64,000 nucleotides of DNA from Algicoccus sp048820935 (GCF_048820935.1 NZ_JBMERD010000009.1:1-64000), one strand, 5' to 3'; counted from the stretch's first letter, positions 53,478-62,926 are shown. Made by a program: numbers and translations. Notes: generated by a model not told the origin, from the letters alone.

Positions 53478-54695
53478 ATGATGCAACTACAGGGTAAACG
53501 GATTGTCCTTGGACTCACGGGTGGTATTGCTTGCTATAAAGCAGCAGAACTCGTACGACGACTCACCGAACACGGCTGCTCTGTCCATGTCGTCATGACA
53601 CAAGCAGCGTGTCGTTTCATCACCCCGGTGACATTTCAAGCGTTAAGCGGCAATCCCGTCTATACAGATCTCTGGGATCCTCGTGCTGACAACAACATGG
53701 CACATATTGACTTGACACGTCAAGCAGACCTCGTGGTCATCGCACCAGCATCCACCGACTTTATGGCCAAACTCGCGCATGGCCTGGCTGACGATTTACT
53801 CAGCACGCTTTGTATTGCAAGCCCACGCGACTTACTGGTTGCGCCCGCCATGAACCGTGAGATGTGGTTGGCACCTGCCACACAGCGCAACGTCCAACAA
53901 TTGCGTGATGATGGTGTCCACATTCTAGGACCTGCAGCAGGTGAGCAAGCCTGTGGTGAAATTGGTGACGGACGCATGCTCGAGCCTCATGAAATTCTGG
54001 CTTGTATCCGTGCGCATTTCACACCTAAAAAACTTGATGGTTTGCGATTACTTATCACTGCAGGTCCAACTTGCGAGCCCATCGATCCAGTACGTATGAT
54101 TACGAATCGATCATCTGGAAAAACAGGTTATGCAATTGCACAGGCCGCCCACGATGCGGGTGCACAAGTCACACTGGTCTCTGGGCCAACTGCACTGCCT
54201 TGCCCTTATGGTATCAAACGAATTAATGTGCAAACTGCTCAAGAAATGTACACAGCTGTGATGCAAGATGTTGTGGATCACGATATCTTTATTGCCGTCG
54301 CAGCAGTGGCCGACTGGCGTGTACGCAACGCAAGTAACCAGAAGTTGAAAAAAACCAGTACAAACGAGACTCCTGCGCTCGAGTTTGAACAAAACCCCGA
54401 CATTCTGGCCAGTGTCGCCGCTTTACCAAACGCACCTTGGTGCGTCGGTTTTGCAGCTGAAACCACCTTGGATCCACAGCAAGCACAAGAAAAACGTCTG
54501 CGCAAAGGCGTGCCTTTACTAATTGGCAATCTGGCACAAAATGTCATGGACAAAAATGAAACGCAAGTCGAGCTCTTTGATGATCAAGGCCAAATCAGTT
54601 TGCCCTTTGGTCACAAAACGCAAACAGCTCACCTGATCATCGATGAAGTGGCCAAACGATACACGGCACAACGTGGTTCGACGACACACGACTAA
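53478..54695 (+). CDS. coaBC: Bifunctional phosphopantothenoylcysteine decarboxylase / phosphopantothenate-cysteine ligase
   Basis: 405 residues. The CoaC flavoprotein half has LTGGIACYKAAEL, the catalytic PXMNXXMW loop (APAMNREMW) and GDGRMLEPHEI; the CoaB half begins with TAGPTCEPIDPVR and has the NRSSGKTG nucleotide loop. Second and third steps of CoA synthesis from pantothenate. GGAG stands before the ATG, which is one of two adjacent ATGs. Next comes a DedA gene and then dut, the usual partner of coaBC. Confidence 0.96.
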   Translation: MMQLQGKRIVLGLTGGIACYKAAELVRRLTEHGCSVHVVMTQAACRFITPVTFQALSGNPVYTDLWDPRADNNMAHIDLTRQADLVVIAPASTDFMAKLAHGLADDLLSTLCIASPRDLLVAPAMNREMWLAPATQRNVQQLRDDGVHILGPAAGEQACGEIGDGRMLEPHEILACIRAHFTPKKLDGLRLLITAGPTCEPIDPVRMITNRSSGKTGYAIAQAAHDAGAQVTLVSGPTALPCPYGIKRINVQTAQEMYTAVMQDVVDHDIFIAVAAVADWRVRNASNQKLKKTSTNETPALEFEQNPDILASVAALPNAPWCVGFAAETTLDPQQAQEKRLRKGVPLLIGNLAQNVMDKNETQVELFDDQGQISLPFGHKTQTAHLIIDEVAKRYTAQRGSTTHD

Positions 54696-54781
54696 ATCGG
54701 GTTTAATACTCAGGTGTAACGTTCATTTTTAACGCTCATTTGTAAAGTTTTTTGTCACACCTATAAACACCTAAATATTGC

Positions 54782-55393
54782 ATGCAAGCGTACATCGATC
54801 AAGCGACTTTATTTATTGAGACTAACCAGTTCTGGGCAGGGCCTATTATTGGCTTACTGACCTTTGGGGAGTCTATGCTGATTTTAGGCATGCTCATCCC
54901 GGCAACCACCCTTTTACTACTCACTGGTGGATTGATTGGTAGCGGCACATTGGATCCCACACCTATTGTTTTATGGGGGTTTGTAGGGGCTGTTTTAGGA
55001 GACGCCCTTTCCTACTGGATTGGTGTTTGGGTTGGCCCATCGGTGCTTCGTTGGGGTTTACTCAAAAAACAACGACGTACAGTGGCTCGAGCAAGACTCT
55101 TCTTTTATCGATACGGCTTATTGGCTGTCTTTTTTGGGCGATTTCTAGGGCCCATACGCAGCACGATCCCCACAGTAGCCGGTGTCATGGGCATGACGCA
55201 CGGACGATTTCAGGTGGCTAACATCTTGTCAGCCATTGCATGGATGCCAGTTTTACTATTACCCGGTTACTTAGCGGCTCGCAGCCTTGATTTAGCTTCT
55301 CATTTAGGTGAATCTGCAATTTACTGGGTGGGTGGTTTCTCTGTGATCGTGGGATTGCTGCTGATCTACATTTTTATGCACAAAAAAACCTAA
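54782..55393 (+). CDS. DedA family membrane protein
   Basis: 203 residues, four to five hydrophobic helices. Family segments: the N-terminal amphipathic stretch FLE/FGESMLILGMLIPATTLL, GDALSYWIG, FFYRYGLLAVFFGRFLGPIRS and the VAGVMGM turn. DedA/VTT proteins act in lipid carrier (undecaprenyl phosphate) recycling or lipid scrambling. No ribosome site is visible. It sits between coaBC and dut, a pair usually directly adjacent, so it may be inserted there. Confidence 0.88.
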   Translation: MQAYIDQATLFIETNQFWAGPIIGLLTFGESMLILGMLIPATTLLLLTGGLIGSGTLDPTPIVLWGFVGAVLGDALSYWIGVWVGPSVLRWGLLKKQRRTVARARLFFYRYGLLAVFFGRFLGPIRSTIPTVAGVMGMTHGRFQVANILSAIAWMPVLLLPGYLAARSLDLASHLGESAIYWVGGFSVIVGLLLIYIFMHKKT

Positions 55394-55533
55394 TACACAA
55401 ACCAACACTCAACCAAAAACTCACAAAGCTAACCAACATAAACCTTAAAGCCGCACACTAATCCATTCACCACTCCTTGTGAATTCATTCGCTTTAAATT
55501 ATTCATTATCAATCGCTTTACACAGGACTTTTT

Positions 55534-55992
55534 ATGGCGACGCAACCCATTGCATTAAAGATTCTTGATCATCGAATGAAGCAGCAATTGCCTGCCTACG
55601 CAACGCCCAGCTCCGCAGGTCTGGATCTAAGAGCGTGTCTGGATGAACCTTTAACATTACAACCCGGTCAAGGTGAACTGATTGCAACCGGGATTGCCAT
55701 CCACATTCAGAACCCCAATTACGCTGGCATGATTTTGCCGCGCTCAGGACTGGGTCATCGCCACGGCATTGTGCTGGGCAATCTGGTTGGTTTGATTGAT
55801 GCGGACTACCAAGGACCACTCATGGTTTCCGCTTGGAATCGCAGTCAGACACCCTACACGATCGAACCGATGGAACGTTTAGCACAACTCGTCATCGTGC
55901 CAGTGGTGCAGGCTAGTTTTACTGTGGTTGAAGATTTTGAGGAAGTCACAGAGCGGGCTGAAGGTGGTTTTGGGAGCACAGGACAAGCCTAA
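55534..55992 (+). CDS. dut: Deoxyuridine 5'-triphosphate nucleotidohydrolase (dUTPase)
   Basis: 152 residues, trimeric type. The five motifs are SAGLDLRA, PRSGLGHRHGIVLGN, GLIDADYQGPL, ERLAQLVIVPV and ERAEGGFGSTG. It removes dUTP and supplies dUMP for thymidylate synthesis. AGGA precedes the ATG. Ends before a stem-loop shared with convergent clpA. Confidence 0.96.
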   Translation: MATQPIALKILDHRMKQQLPAYATPSSAGLDLRACLDEPLTLQPGQGELIATGIAIHIQNPNYAGMILPRSGLGHRHGIVLGNLVGLIDADYQGPLMVSAWNRSQTPYTIEPMERLAQLVIVPVVQASFTVVEDFEEVTERAEGGFGSTGQA

Positions 55993-56026
55993 GGCATTAA
56001 ACATTCTCCCTAGCCAGAGCCTGTCT

Positions 56027-56059
56027 CTCCCCGCTGCGCCTAAGCGGCACAGTGGGGAG
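56027..56059. terminator. Stem-loop between dut and clpA
   Basis: CTCCCCGCTGCGCC (56027-56040) pairs with GGCACAGTGGGGAG (56046-56059) with one G-T wobble, one C-A mismatch and a 5-base loop. GC-rich and strong, though the T tract is poor. It lies between convergent genes. Confidence 0.6.
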
Positions 56060-56083
56060 TTCTCACATCAGTGTCATTGGCAA

Positions 56084-58414
56084 TTAGTCGTGCACTAACT
56101 CTTCAAGTGGAGGCTGACCAGCCGGTTTTTCTGGCTCATCATCTTTGCCGTCAAACTGCAGTACGACTTCATCGTTGTCATCCAGATCGAGAGTGACTGC
56201 ACCCCCATTGATCAGGTTTCCAAAGAGAAGCTCATCGGCTAAGGCGCGTCTTAACAAGTCTTGAATCAAACGATGCATCGGACGTGCACCCATTAATGGG
56301 TCAAAGCCTTTCTGGGCCAGATAGTCTCGCAGACGCGTCGTAAAGGTTGCGTCAACCCGCTTCTCATGCAACTGATCTTCAAGTTCCATTAAGAACTTAT
56401 CGACCACTCTGAGAATAATCTCTCGATCCAGAGGTTCAAACTGCACAATGGCATCAAGTCGGTTGCGGAATTCTGGTGAAAAGACTTTACGAATTTCCTC
56501 CATTTCACTGTGTGAACCAGACGAGCTGGAAAAGCCAATTGCTGGTTTGCTCAGTGCCTGCGCACCTGCGTTGGTGGTCATGATCAGGATGACATTGCGG
56601 AAATCTGCCTTGCGGCCATTGTTATCCGTCAGCGTGCCATGGTCCATGACTTGCAGCAGAATATTGAAGACATCCGAGTGCGCTTTCTCAATCTCATCGA
56701 GCAGAAGTACACAGTGCGGTTGTTTATTCACGGCTTCTGTCAGCAAACCACCCTGATCAAAACCCACATACCCGGGTGGCGCACCAATCAGTCTAGAAAC
56801 CGTATGACGCTCCATATATTCAGACATATCAAACCGCAAAAGCTCGACACCTAACGTAAACGCCAACTGACGCGCCACTTCCGTTTTACCCACGCCAGTG
56901 GGGCCGGCAAACAAGAAAGCGCCAATTGGTTTATCCGGTTTGCCTAAGCCTGAGCGTGCCATTTTAATGGCCGCTGTAAGCGCCTCGATAGCGGGATCTT
57001 GCCCAAAGACCGTGGTTTTAAGGTCACGTTCAAGTGTGGCCAAACGACTTCTGTCATCACTTGAAACCGTTTGTGGCGGAATACGCGCAATCTTACTCAC
57101 AATGGTTTCAATATCAGGTTTACCAATGAGCTTTTTCTGACGCGATTTAGGTAACAAGCGCTGTGCAGCCCCTGCTTCATCAATCACGTCAATAGCCTTA
57201 TCGGGCAAATGGCGATCCGTAATATGCCGTGCTGACAACTCAGCGGCGGCTGTGAGTGCTGCAGCTGAATAACGCACGCCATGATGCTCTTCAAATCGCG
57301 TTTTCAGACCACGCAAAATCTGAATCGTCTGCTCAACGGTGGGTTCTGAAATATCAACCTTCTGAAAGCGACGTGAGAGCGCAGAATCTTTCTCAAAAAT
57401 TCCGCGAAACTCGGTATAGGTCGTCGCACCGATACAGCGTAACTGGCCGGAGGACAATGCCGGTTTGAGCAAGTTCGATGCATCTAGTGTGCCGCCAGAA
57501 GCAGAGCCCGCACCAATCAACGTATGAATCTCGTCAATGAAGAGGATGGCATCATCGTGCTCTTTGATTTGCTTCAAAATCGCTTTTAGCCGTTGCTCAA
57601 AGTCACCACGATATTTGGTCCCTGCTAGCAAAGCGCCCATATCCAGTGCATAGACTTGCGCTTTTTGTAGCACTTCCGGGACGGTACCTTGCGTAATACG
57701 CCAAGCCAATCCTTCGGCAATCGCGGTTTTACCCACACCGGCTTCACCGACCAGCAATGGATTGTTTTTTCTGCGACGACACAGAATCTGGATCACGCGC
57801 TCAATTTCTTGATCACGCCCAATCAGCGGATCAATGCGACCAGCCTCTGCATCTGCATTCAGATCCAGAGCATATAGCTCTAATGGCGTCTTTTTGGGCT
57901 CCTGTGGTGCCTCATCAGTCGGCGTCGCACCCGGTGCTCTACGCTGCTGCCCAACGGGCTCCTGAGGCGTTTGAGGATGCTTGGTAATGCCGTGTGAAAT
58001 GTAATTCACCACATCCAGTCGCGAAATATCTTGCTGTTGCAGGTAATACACCGCGTGTGAATCTTTTTCACCAAAAATGGCCACCAACACATTGGCGCCG
58101 GTGACGGGTTTTTTGGAAGAGCCACCCGCAGACACATGCATCACAGCGCGTTGAATAACGCGTTGAAAGCCCATGGTCGGTTGTGTTTCAAGGTCACTGT
58201 TTTGTGGGATTAAGGGTGTGTTGTCTGTCACAAATTTGCGTAAATTCTGGCGCAACTCATCCAAATTCGCTGAGCACGCCTTTAACACCTCTACCGCTGC
58301 GGCATTGTCTAACAAAGCCAACAGCAAATGCTCAACGGTGATGAATTCGTGGCGTGCTGATCGAGCTTCCACAAACGCCATGTGCAGAGTGACTTCAAGT
58401 TCTTGAGAAATCAC
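56084..58414 (-). CDS. clpA: ClpA, ATPase subunit of the ClpAP protease
   Basis: 776 residues. An N-terminal Clp-N double repeat (ClpS binding) is followed by two AAA modules with Walker A GEAGVGKTAIAEG and GPTGVGKTEVARQ, and the ClpP-docking IGL-like region late in the second module (PAIGFSSS). No ClpB-type middle domain. The start is GTG with a perfect GGAGGAATC in front. It lies 130 bp downstream of clpS in the same direction. Confidence 0.96.
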   Translation of the reverse strand: MISQELEVTLHMAFVEARSARHEFITVEHLLLALLDNAAAVEVLKACSANLDELRQNLRKFVTDNTPLIPQNSDLETQPTMGFQRVIQRAVMHVSAGGSSKKPVTGANVLVAIFGEKDSHAVYYLQQQDISRLDVVNYISHGITKHPQTPQEPVGQQRRAPGATPTDEAPQEPKKTPLELYALDLNADAEAGRIDPLIGRDQEIERVIQILCRRRKNNPLLVGEAGVGKTAIAEGLAWRITQGTVPEVLQKAQVYALDMGALLAGTKYRGDFEQRLKAILKQIKEHDDAILFIDEIHTLIGAGSASGGTLDASNLLKPALSSGQLRCIGATTYTEFRGIFEKDSALSRRFQKVDISEPTVEQTIQILRGLKTRFEEHHGVRYSAAALTAAAELSARHITDRHLPDKAIDVIDEAGAAQRLLPKSRQKKLIGKPDIETIVSKIARIPPQTVSSDDRSRLATLERDLKTTVFGQDPAIEALTAAIKMARSGLGKPDKPIGAFLFAGPTGVGKTEVARQLAFTLGVELLRFDMSEYMERHTVSRLIGAPPGYVGFDQGGLLTEAVNKQPHCVLLLDEIEKAHSDVFNILLQVMDHGTLTDNNGRKADFRNVILIMTTNAGAQALSKPAIGFSSSSGSHSEMEEIRKVFSPEFRNRLDAIVQFEPLDREIILRVVDKFLMELEDQLHEKRVDATFTTRLRDYLAQKGFDPLMGARPMHRLIQDLLRRALADELLFGNLINGGAVTLDLDDNDEVVLQFDGKDDEPEKPAGQPPLEELVHD

Positions 58415-58543
58415 GATTCCTCCCGTTGCTTTTAAACCATCTTAATTCGACGATAGATCCGTCTTTCAGTTCCATCATGTCACGAAATCACCCTTTGGTG
58501 CAAAAAACCCTAGGAAAACACTCAATGAGTTTTGATAGAAAGC

Positions 58544-58864
58544 TCATTCTTCCACGGGTTCCATCACGCATTGCAGCGGATGTTGATGGGCGCGCGCCAA
58601 CTGCATAACCTGCGCTGTGCGGGTCGCTGCGATGTCTTTGGTATACACGCCACAGACCCCTCGCCCGTCATGGTGAACGCGCAACATAATCCGTGTGGCT
58701 TCCAATTCTGTTTTTGAGAAATACTTTTGCAGGATAAGCACTACAAATTCCATCGGCGTGTAATCGTCATTGAGCAAAATGACCTGATACATCGGGGGTG
58801 GTTTGACCTGGCTGGTTTGCCGATCCAAGACCACATTGCCGGAAAAATCATGTTCAATCGTCAT
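58544..58864 (-). CDS. clpS: ATP-dependent Clp protease adaptor ClpS
   Basis: 106 residues starting at MTIEHDFSG (ATG 58862-58864); longer in-frame starts upstream would precede a non-conserved region. ClpS signatures: PPMYQVILLNDDYTPMEFVV (N-degron pocket), MLRVHHDGRGVCGVYTKDIAA. It delivers N-end-rule substrates to ClpA, encoded downstream. Divergent from the cold-shock gene. Confidence 0.95.
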   Translation of the reverse strand: MTIEHDFSGNVVLDRQTSQVKPPPMYQVILLNDDYTPMEFVVLILQKYFSKTELEATRIMLRVHHDGRGVCGVYTKDIAATRTAQVMQLARAHQHPLQCVMEPVEE

Positions 58865-59081
58865 TCTAAAGAAACAAAAGCTCCACTCAAGATTCAATAC
58901 TTTGATGCGCGATACAACAAATTGTCTAAGAGAAAACCCGATAACCCCTTGACGACAAGTCGACCAATAGCGCATATTTTCATCGTCACCCGTCAAGTTT
59001 ACCTTTTCGGCCACGAGAATCGAACAAAGTCATTGATTTTGTTTTATATGTAACCACCTGTAACAAGTTGAGGCAGTCACC

Positions 59082-59312
59082 ATGTCAGACCCAATCCAGA
59101 CTTCTGGACAGAGTACCGGTACCGTTAAATGGTTCAATGATGCCAAAGGTTTTGGCTTTATTACACCCGATGGCGGCGGTGAAGATCTTTTTGCACACTT
59201 CTCCTCCATTCAGATGAACGGTTTCAAAACTCTCAAAGAAGGTCAACGCGTCAATTTTGAAATAGCTCAAGGACCCAAAGGTCAACAGGCTGTTAACATT
59301 ACGGCTGCCTGA
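59082..59312 (+). CDS. Cold-shock domain protein
   Basis: 76 residues. RNP1 (KGFGFITP) and RNP2 (DLFAHFS) are intact in GTVKWFNDAKGFGFI. A nine-residue N-terminal extension (MSDPIQTSG) precedes the domain. Binds single-stranded RNA/DNA as a monomeric beta barrel. GAGG precedes the ATG by 8 bases. Located divergent to clpS as cspD often is. A terminator hairpin lies about 70 bp after its stop. Confidence 0.93.
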   Translation: MSDPIQTSGQSTGTVKWFNDAKGFGFITPDGGGEDLFAHFSSIQMNGFKTLKEGQRVNFEIAQGPKGQQAVNITAA

Positions 59313-59345
59313 CTTGAAGGACTTTGAAAAGTCCATATAAGAAGA

Positions 59346-59864
59346 ATGTCGTATTCCTCCAATCATCATTGTTTACTTGATTTAAACCAGCGTCATCAAA
59401 CTAGACGCTGGTTTTATTTTCAGCCTCTCGCTGCACTCGCAGCCACCTTGGCCGTGGGTCTCTCAACCGCGCAAGCGCAAGTGCCTACACAAGCCCCACT
59501 CGAAACCATCCCTCTATTTGCGGGGATGCATCGTGTCAACGCTGAATTAGCCATCACACCAGAACAGCGTGCGATCGGCCTCATGGGACGCACCCATATG
59601 GCGGATAATGCCGGCATGCTCTTTGTGTTTCAAGATGCAAACATGCAGTGCTTCTGGATGGCGAACACACTCATTCCTCTATCCATCGCGTTTCTAAAAA
59701 ACGATGGCACGATCACCAACATTGCCCACATGCAACCACAGTCCAGAACATCACATTGTTCAACAGAGCCTGTGCGCTTCGCGTTAGAGGTCAATCAAGG
59801 CTGGTTTGAGCAGCGCAATATCCAAGCTGGACAAATCGTTCGTGGTTTGCCACCCAGTCCTTAA
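59346..59864 (+). CDS. DUF192 family exported protein
   Basis: 172 residues. A signal peptide with two Arg (TRRWFYF) and a hydrophobic core LAALAATLAVGL ending AQA-Q near residue 45, then the DUF192 domain: ITPEQRAIGLMGRTHMADNAGM, FWMANTLIPLSIAFL and the C-terminal ALEVNQGWFEQRNIQAG. Function unknown; small periplasmic beta domain. The ATG has AAGAAGA upstream. Oddly, the csp terminator hairpin lies inside the first 20 codons. The conserved csp-DUF192 adjacency suggests coordination. Confidence 0.82.
   Translation: MSYSSNHHCLLDLNQRHQTRRWFYFQPLAALAATLAVGLSTAQAQVPTQAPLETIPLFAGMHRVNAELAITPEQRAIGLMGRTHMADNAGMLFVFQDANMQCFWMANTLIPLSIAFLKNDGTITNIAHMQPQSRTSHCSTEPVRFALEVNQGWFEQRNIQAGQIVRGLPPSP
59384..59420 (+). 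terminator. Terminator of the cold-shock gene, inside the DUF192 5' coding region
   Basis: AAACCAGCGTC (59384-59394) and GACGCTGGTTT (59404-59413, with one more base) form a perfect 11-bp stem, followed by TTATTTT. A textbook Rho-independent terminator, overlapping codons 13-25 of the DUF192 gene. Confidence 0.75.
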
Positions 59865-59897
59865 TCACTCTCATCAATCAAATGACTGGCTCCAATA

Positions 59898-59925
59898 AAT
59901 TGGGCACTCGACTGAGTGCCCAATT
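59898..59925. terminator. Stem-loop between DUF192 and the thiolase gene
   Basis: AATTGGGCACTC (59898-59909) and GAGTGCCCAATT (59914-59925) form a perfect 12-bp stem with a GACT loop between convergent genes; probable bidirectional terminator without a long T run. Confidence 0.7.
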
Positions 59926-59987
59926 CGCTAAATCGTGTTTCGACCCTGAAGCAAACGTTTCAAGCCGAAAAAACAGCGCTATTTAAA

Positions 59988-61190
59988 TTAAACGCGCTCA
60001 ATGATCATGGCAATACCCTGACCCACACCAATACACATGGTGCACAGTGCGTAGCGACCACCAGTGCGATGCAGTTGGTTCATAGCAGTCACAACCAAAC
60101 GTGCGCCACTGGCACCCAATGGGTGACCCAAAGCAATGGCACCACCGTTGGGGTTCACGCGAGGATCATCATCGGCCACACCGAGGTCACGCAAAGTGGC
60201 TAGACCTTGTGATGCAAAGGCTTCATTCAACTCAATGACGTCCATCTGATCAATGGTCAAGCCTGTATTGGCCAATACTTTCTTTGAAGCCGGCGCAGGT
60301 CCAATGCCCATGATGCGGGGTTCCACACCCGCTGTCGCCATCGCCACAACACGTGCGCGTGGTGTCAAACCATACAACTTCGCGGTTTCTTCGTTTGCCA
60401 ACAAAGCAGCCACAGCACCATCGTTCACACCCGAGGCGTTTCCTGCCGTAATTGTGCCATCTGCACGCACAAAGGCACGCAGTTTGGCAAGTGCTTCCAA
60501 GCTGGTTTCACGAGGATGCTCGTCTTGTGAGACGACAATGGGATCGCCGCGACGCTGCGGGATAATTACCGAGGTGATTTCTTCTGCAAAAATACCGTTT
60601 TTCTGAGCAGCGGCAGCTTTAGTTTGGCTAGCAAGCGCAAACAAGTCCTGATCTTCACGGGAGATCTTGAACTGGTCCGCGACGTTTTCAGCGGTTTCTG
60701 GCATGGAATCCACACCGAATTGCTCTTTCATTAAACGGTTCACAAAACGCCAGCCAATCGTTGTGTCAAAAATATCAGCTGAACGAGAAAACGCCGTCTC
60801 TGCCTTACCCATCACAAAGGGGGCACGGCTCATGCTTTCTACACCACCGGCAATCATCAAGGATGTTTCGCCGGTTTTAATGGCACGTGCTGCCGTACCA
60901 ATGGCATCCATACCCGAACCGCACAAACGGTTAATCGTGGCACCTGGCACATCAATCGGCAAGCCTGACAACAATGCCGACATTCTGGCCACGTTACGGT
61001 TGTCTTCACCCGCTTGGTTTGCGCAACCATAAAGCACATCATCTACACGTGACCAATCGACGTTGGGATTGCGTTCCATCAATGCTTTGATGGGAACTGC
61101 GCCCAGATCATCGGTACGCACCTGCGCCAGTGAACCACCGTAACGACCAATGGGTGTACGGATTCCATCGCAAATAAAAGCTTCTTTCAT
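59988..61190 (-). CDS. pcaF: 3-oxoadipyl-CoA thiolase
   Basis: 400 residues, thiolase fold. Nucleophile Cys in NRLCGSGMDAIG (about residue 90), His in NPNGGAIALGHPLGASGAR and second Cys in ALCTMCIGVGQGIAM. The N-terminus KEAFICDGIRTPIGRYGG and 400-residue length match PcaF/PaaJ 3-oxoadipyl-CoA thiolases of the beta-ketoadipate and phenylacetate routes, rather than FadA or PhaA. No other gene of those routes is in the window, so specificity is tentative. Upstream, the sodB terminator separates it from sodB. Confidence 0.85.
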   Translation of the reverse strand: MKEAFICDGIRTPIGRYGGSLAQVRTDDLGAVPIKALMERNPNVDWSRVDDVLYGCANQAGEDNRNVARMSALLSGLPIDVPGATINRLCGSGMDAIGTAARAIKTGETSLMIAGGVESMSRAPFVMGKAETAFSRSADIFDTTIGWRFVNRLMKEQFGVDSMPETAENVADQFKISREDQDLFALASQTKAAAAQKNGIFAEEITSVIIPQRRGDPIVVSQDEHPRETSLEALAKLRAFVRADGTITAGNASGVNDGAVAALLANEETAKLYGLTPRARVVAMATAGVEPRIMGIGPAPASKKVLANTGLTIDQMDVIELNEAFASQGLATLRDLGVADDDPRVNPNGGAIALGHPLGASGARLVVTAMNQLHRTGGRYALCTMCIGVGQGIAMIIERV

Positions 61191-61413
61191 TGAATCGATT
61201 TCCTATTTCAGCAGGCTGCCCAAGTGTCTATGCCAGATCTTGTCAGCAAAAATTTGTCTCTACAAATTCGAATAAAACATCGGCGATATTTCAAAACGCA
61301 AAATAATCGCAGTTACATTCTACACACGCACCTTTCTATTTTGGCGAGCAACGCTCACCAGACAGCATAAGCGTCTTCACAAAACAAGCCCGACATAAAA
61401 TGCTGTTGATAGC

Positions 61414-61439
61414 AAAACGCCGGCAAAACGCCGGCGTTT
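61414..61439 (-). terminator. Intrinsic terminator of sodB
   Basis: AAAACGCCGG (61414-61423) pairs with CCGGCGTTT (61431-61439) across a 7-base loop. On the minus strand the stem is followed by TTTTGCT, about 30 bp after the sodB stop. Confidence 0.75.
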
Positions 61440-61467
61440 CTAACTGACTAAACCTTAAGCTTTCGCT

Positions 61468-62046
61468 TTAGGCCAGGTTGTCAGCTGCAAACTGCCAGTT
61501 CACCAGCTTCCAGAATGTCTCCAGATACTGTGGACGTGCATTACGGTAGTCGATGTAGTAAGCATGCTCCCAAACGTCACAGGTCAACAAAGCTTTGTCT
61601 TCTGTGGTCAGAGGTGTCGCTGCATTGCTAGTGTTCACGATATCGAGCTCACCATTGGGCTTCTTAACCAACCAAGTCCAGCCAGAACCGAAGTTACCCG
61701 CTGCGGATTGATTAAAGGCGTCTTTAAACGCTTGTACACTGCCCCACTTGGCCTCGATGGCTTTGAGGAGCTCACCAGTTGGCTCGCCACCACCTTGTGG
61801 TGAGAGGCTATTCCAGTAGAAAGTGTGATTCCAGACTTGTGCTGCGTTGTTGAAAACACCGCCGGAAGATTTCTTGACGATATCTTCCAAAGAAGCGTTT
61901 TCGAATTCTGTTCCACCGATCAGGTTGTTCAGGTTGGTGACATAAGCCTGATGGTGCTTACCGTAGTGATATTCCAGTGTTTCTTTAGAAATGTGGGGTG
62001 CCAGGGCATCCATCGCATACGGCAAAGGAGGAAGGGTATGAGCCAT
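61468..62046 (-). CDS. sodB: Iron superoxide dismutase
   Basis: 192 residues. Metal ligands: His in LEYHYGKHHQAYV, His in VWNHTFYWNSL, Asp and His in DVWEHAYYIDYRN. The active-site Gln in NAAQVWNH (about residue 70) and the AAGNFGSGWTWL segment mark the Fe-specific branch. It disproportionates superoxide in the cytoplasm. GAGAGGATC lies upstream of the ATG. In related Burkholderiales sodB stands close to xseA and an exbB gene; here the space holds the DnaA-box region instead. Confidence 0.96.
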   Translation of the reverse strand: MAHTLPPLPYAMDALAPHISKETLEYHYGKHHQAYVTNLNNLIGGTEFENASLEDIVKKSSGGVFNNAAQVWNHTFYWNSLSPQGGGEPTGELLKAIEAKWGSVQAFKDAFNQSAAGNFGSGWTWLVKKPNGELDIVNTSNAATPLTTEDKALLTCDVWEHAYYIDYRNARPQYLETFWKLVNWQFAADNLA

Positions 62047-62264
62047 AAATTAGATCCTCTCATAAAAAAGTAATGAAATAATCATCGCGCATGGGCGACG
62101 TCCTACCCCTATTGTATCGAAGCGCAGCAACTGCGTCATGGGAAATCCGCTTTTATGTCAGAGTTGCCTATGCAAGTGTCACCCACAGAACACTTGATCT
62201 AAAACAAATTTCACTAGGCATGCCCTCGAAAGGGATGAGCAATATAACGCAAATCGATGGTCAA

Positions 62265-62286
62265 CTATCCACATGTGTGTGGACAT
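62265..62286. repeat. Degenerate DnaA-box dyad
   Basis: CTATCCACA (62265-62273) followed within a few bases by TGTGGACAT in the opposite orientation. One mismatch from TTATCCACA on the left arm, weaker right arm. First of the six evenly spaced elements. Confidence 0.45.
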
Positions 62287-62475
62287 CTGAAATTTAGTTA
62301 TTTCCTCAAGAGAGTGTAGCTACAGTTCCAACAATTATTTAACAAACTACTTTAATAAAAATCAATAACAAATTGAAATATATTAACTATTAAACAAGAT
62401 CACAGTAAAACTCAATTTTTGATCATTCCCTAAGCAATCTCAGCCCAACCATGCTAAATCAGTGGTTAACGATAC

Positions 62476-62517
62476 TTACCCACTGACTTATCCACAGAAA
62501 ATGTGGATAGTTCGAAT
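62476..62517. repeat. Composite DnaA-box element, copy 1
   Basis: TTACCCACTGAC, then TTATCCACA (62488-62496), 5 bases, TGTGGATAG (62502-62510) and TTCGAAT. The first word is a weak box 12 bp before the perfect one; the third is an inverted near-perfect box. Confidence 0.8.
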
Positions 62518-62693
62518 AGTGATAATCACAATCTGACAGCCAGAAACACTCAGACAATCAGTCCTGATGAATCGCTCACATACACCCATCCCATTTTTTA
62601 ATTAACCGGCGCTACGATTCAGAGCAAGCGCGAGAGAACGGTATCCGTCAGGATTCGCTCATATGGATCCATTTGTCCTATTTCAAAATTTGC

Positions 62694-62702
62694 CTATCCA
62701 CA
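62694..62702 (+). repeat. Single DnaA-box-like word
   Basis: CTATCCACA, one mismatch from the consensus, midway between composite copies 1 and 2. Confidence 0.45.
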
Positions 62703-62884
62703 GATTCTGATCACACTCATTTTGATGAATAAACTCACTTGGTGTTCGTCACACTGTCACTAATCAAAAACGGTAACGCTCTGAAATAAATTGCGATAGA
62801 AATTCCGTTTCGTATTTCTGCTTATGAGTGATCAATTATTTAGCACTTAGGTGGCACTCTAGGGAAACCGCAGAAAAAGTCGAG

Positions 62885-62926
62885 TTACCCACGGACTTAT
62901 CCACAGATATTGTGGATAGTTCGAAT
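62885..62926. repeat. Composite DnaA-box element, copy 2
   Basis: TTACCCACGGAC, TTATCCACA (62897-62905), GATAT, TGTGGATAG (62911-62919), TTCGAAT. Nearly identical to copy 1 over about 40 bp, while the sequence outside is unrelated. Confidence 0.82.

Noticed and set aside
62091..62297. 68-codon rightward open frame upstream of sodB
   Set aside because: No ribosome site, no recognisable motif, and overlaps the first DnaA-box dyad; treated as chance.
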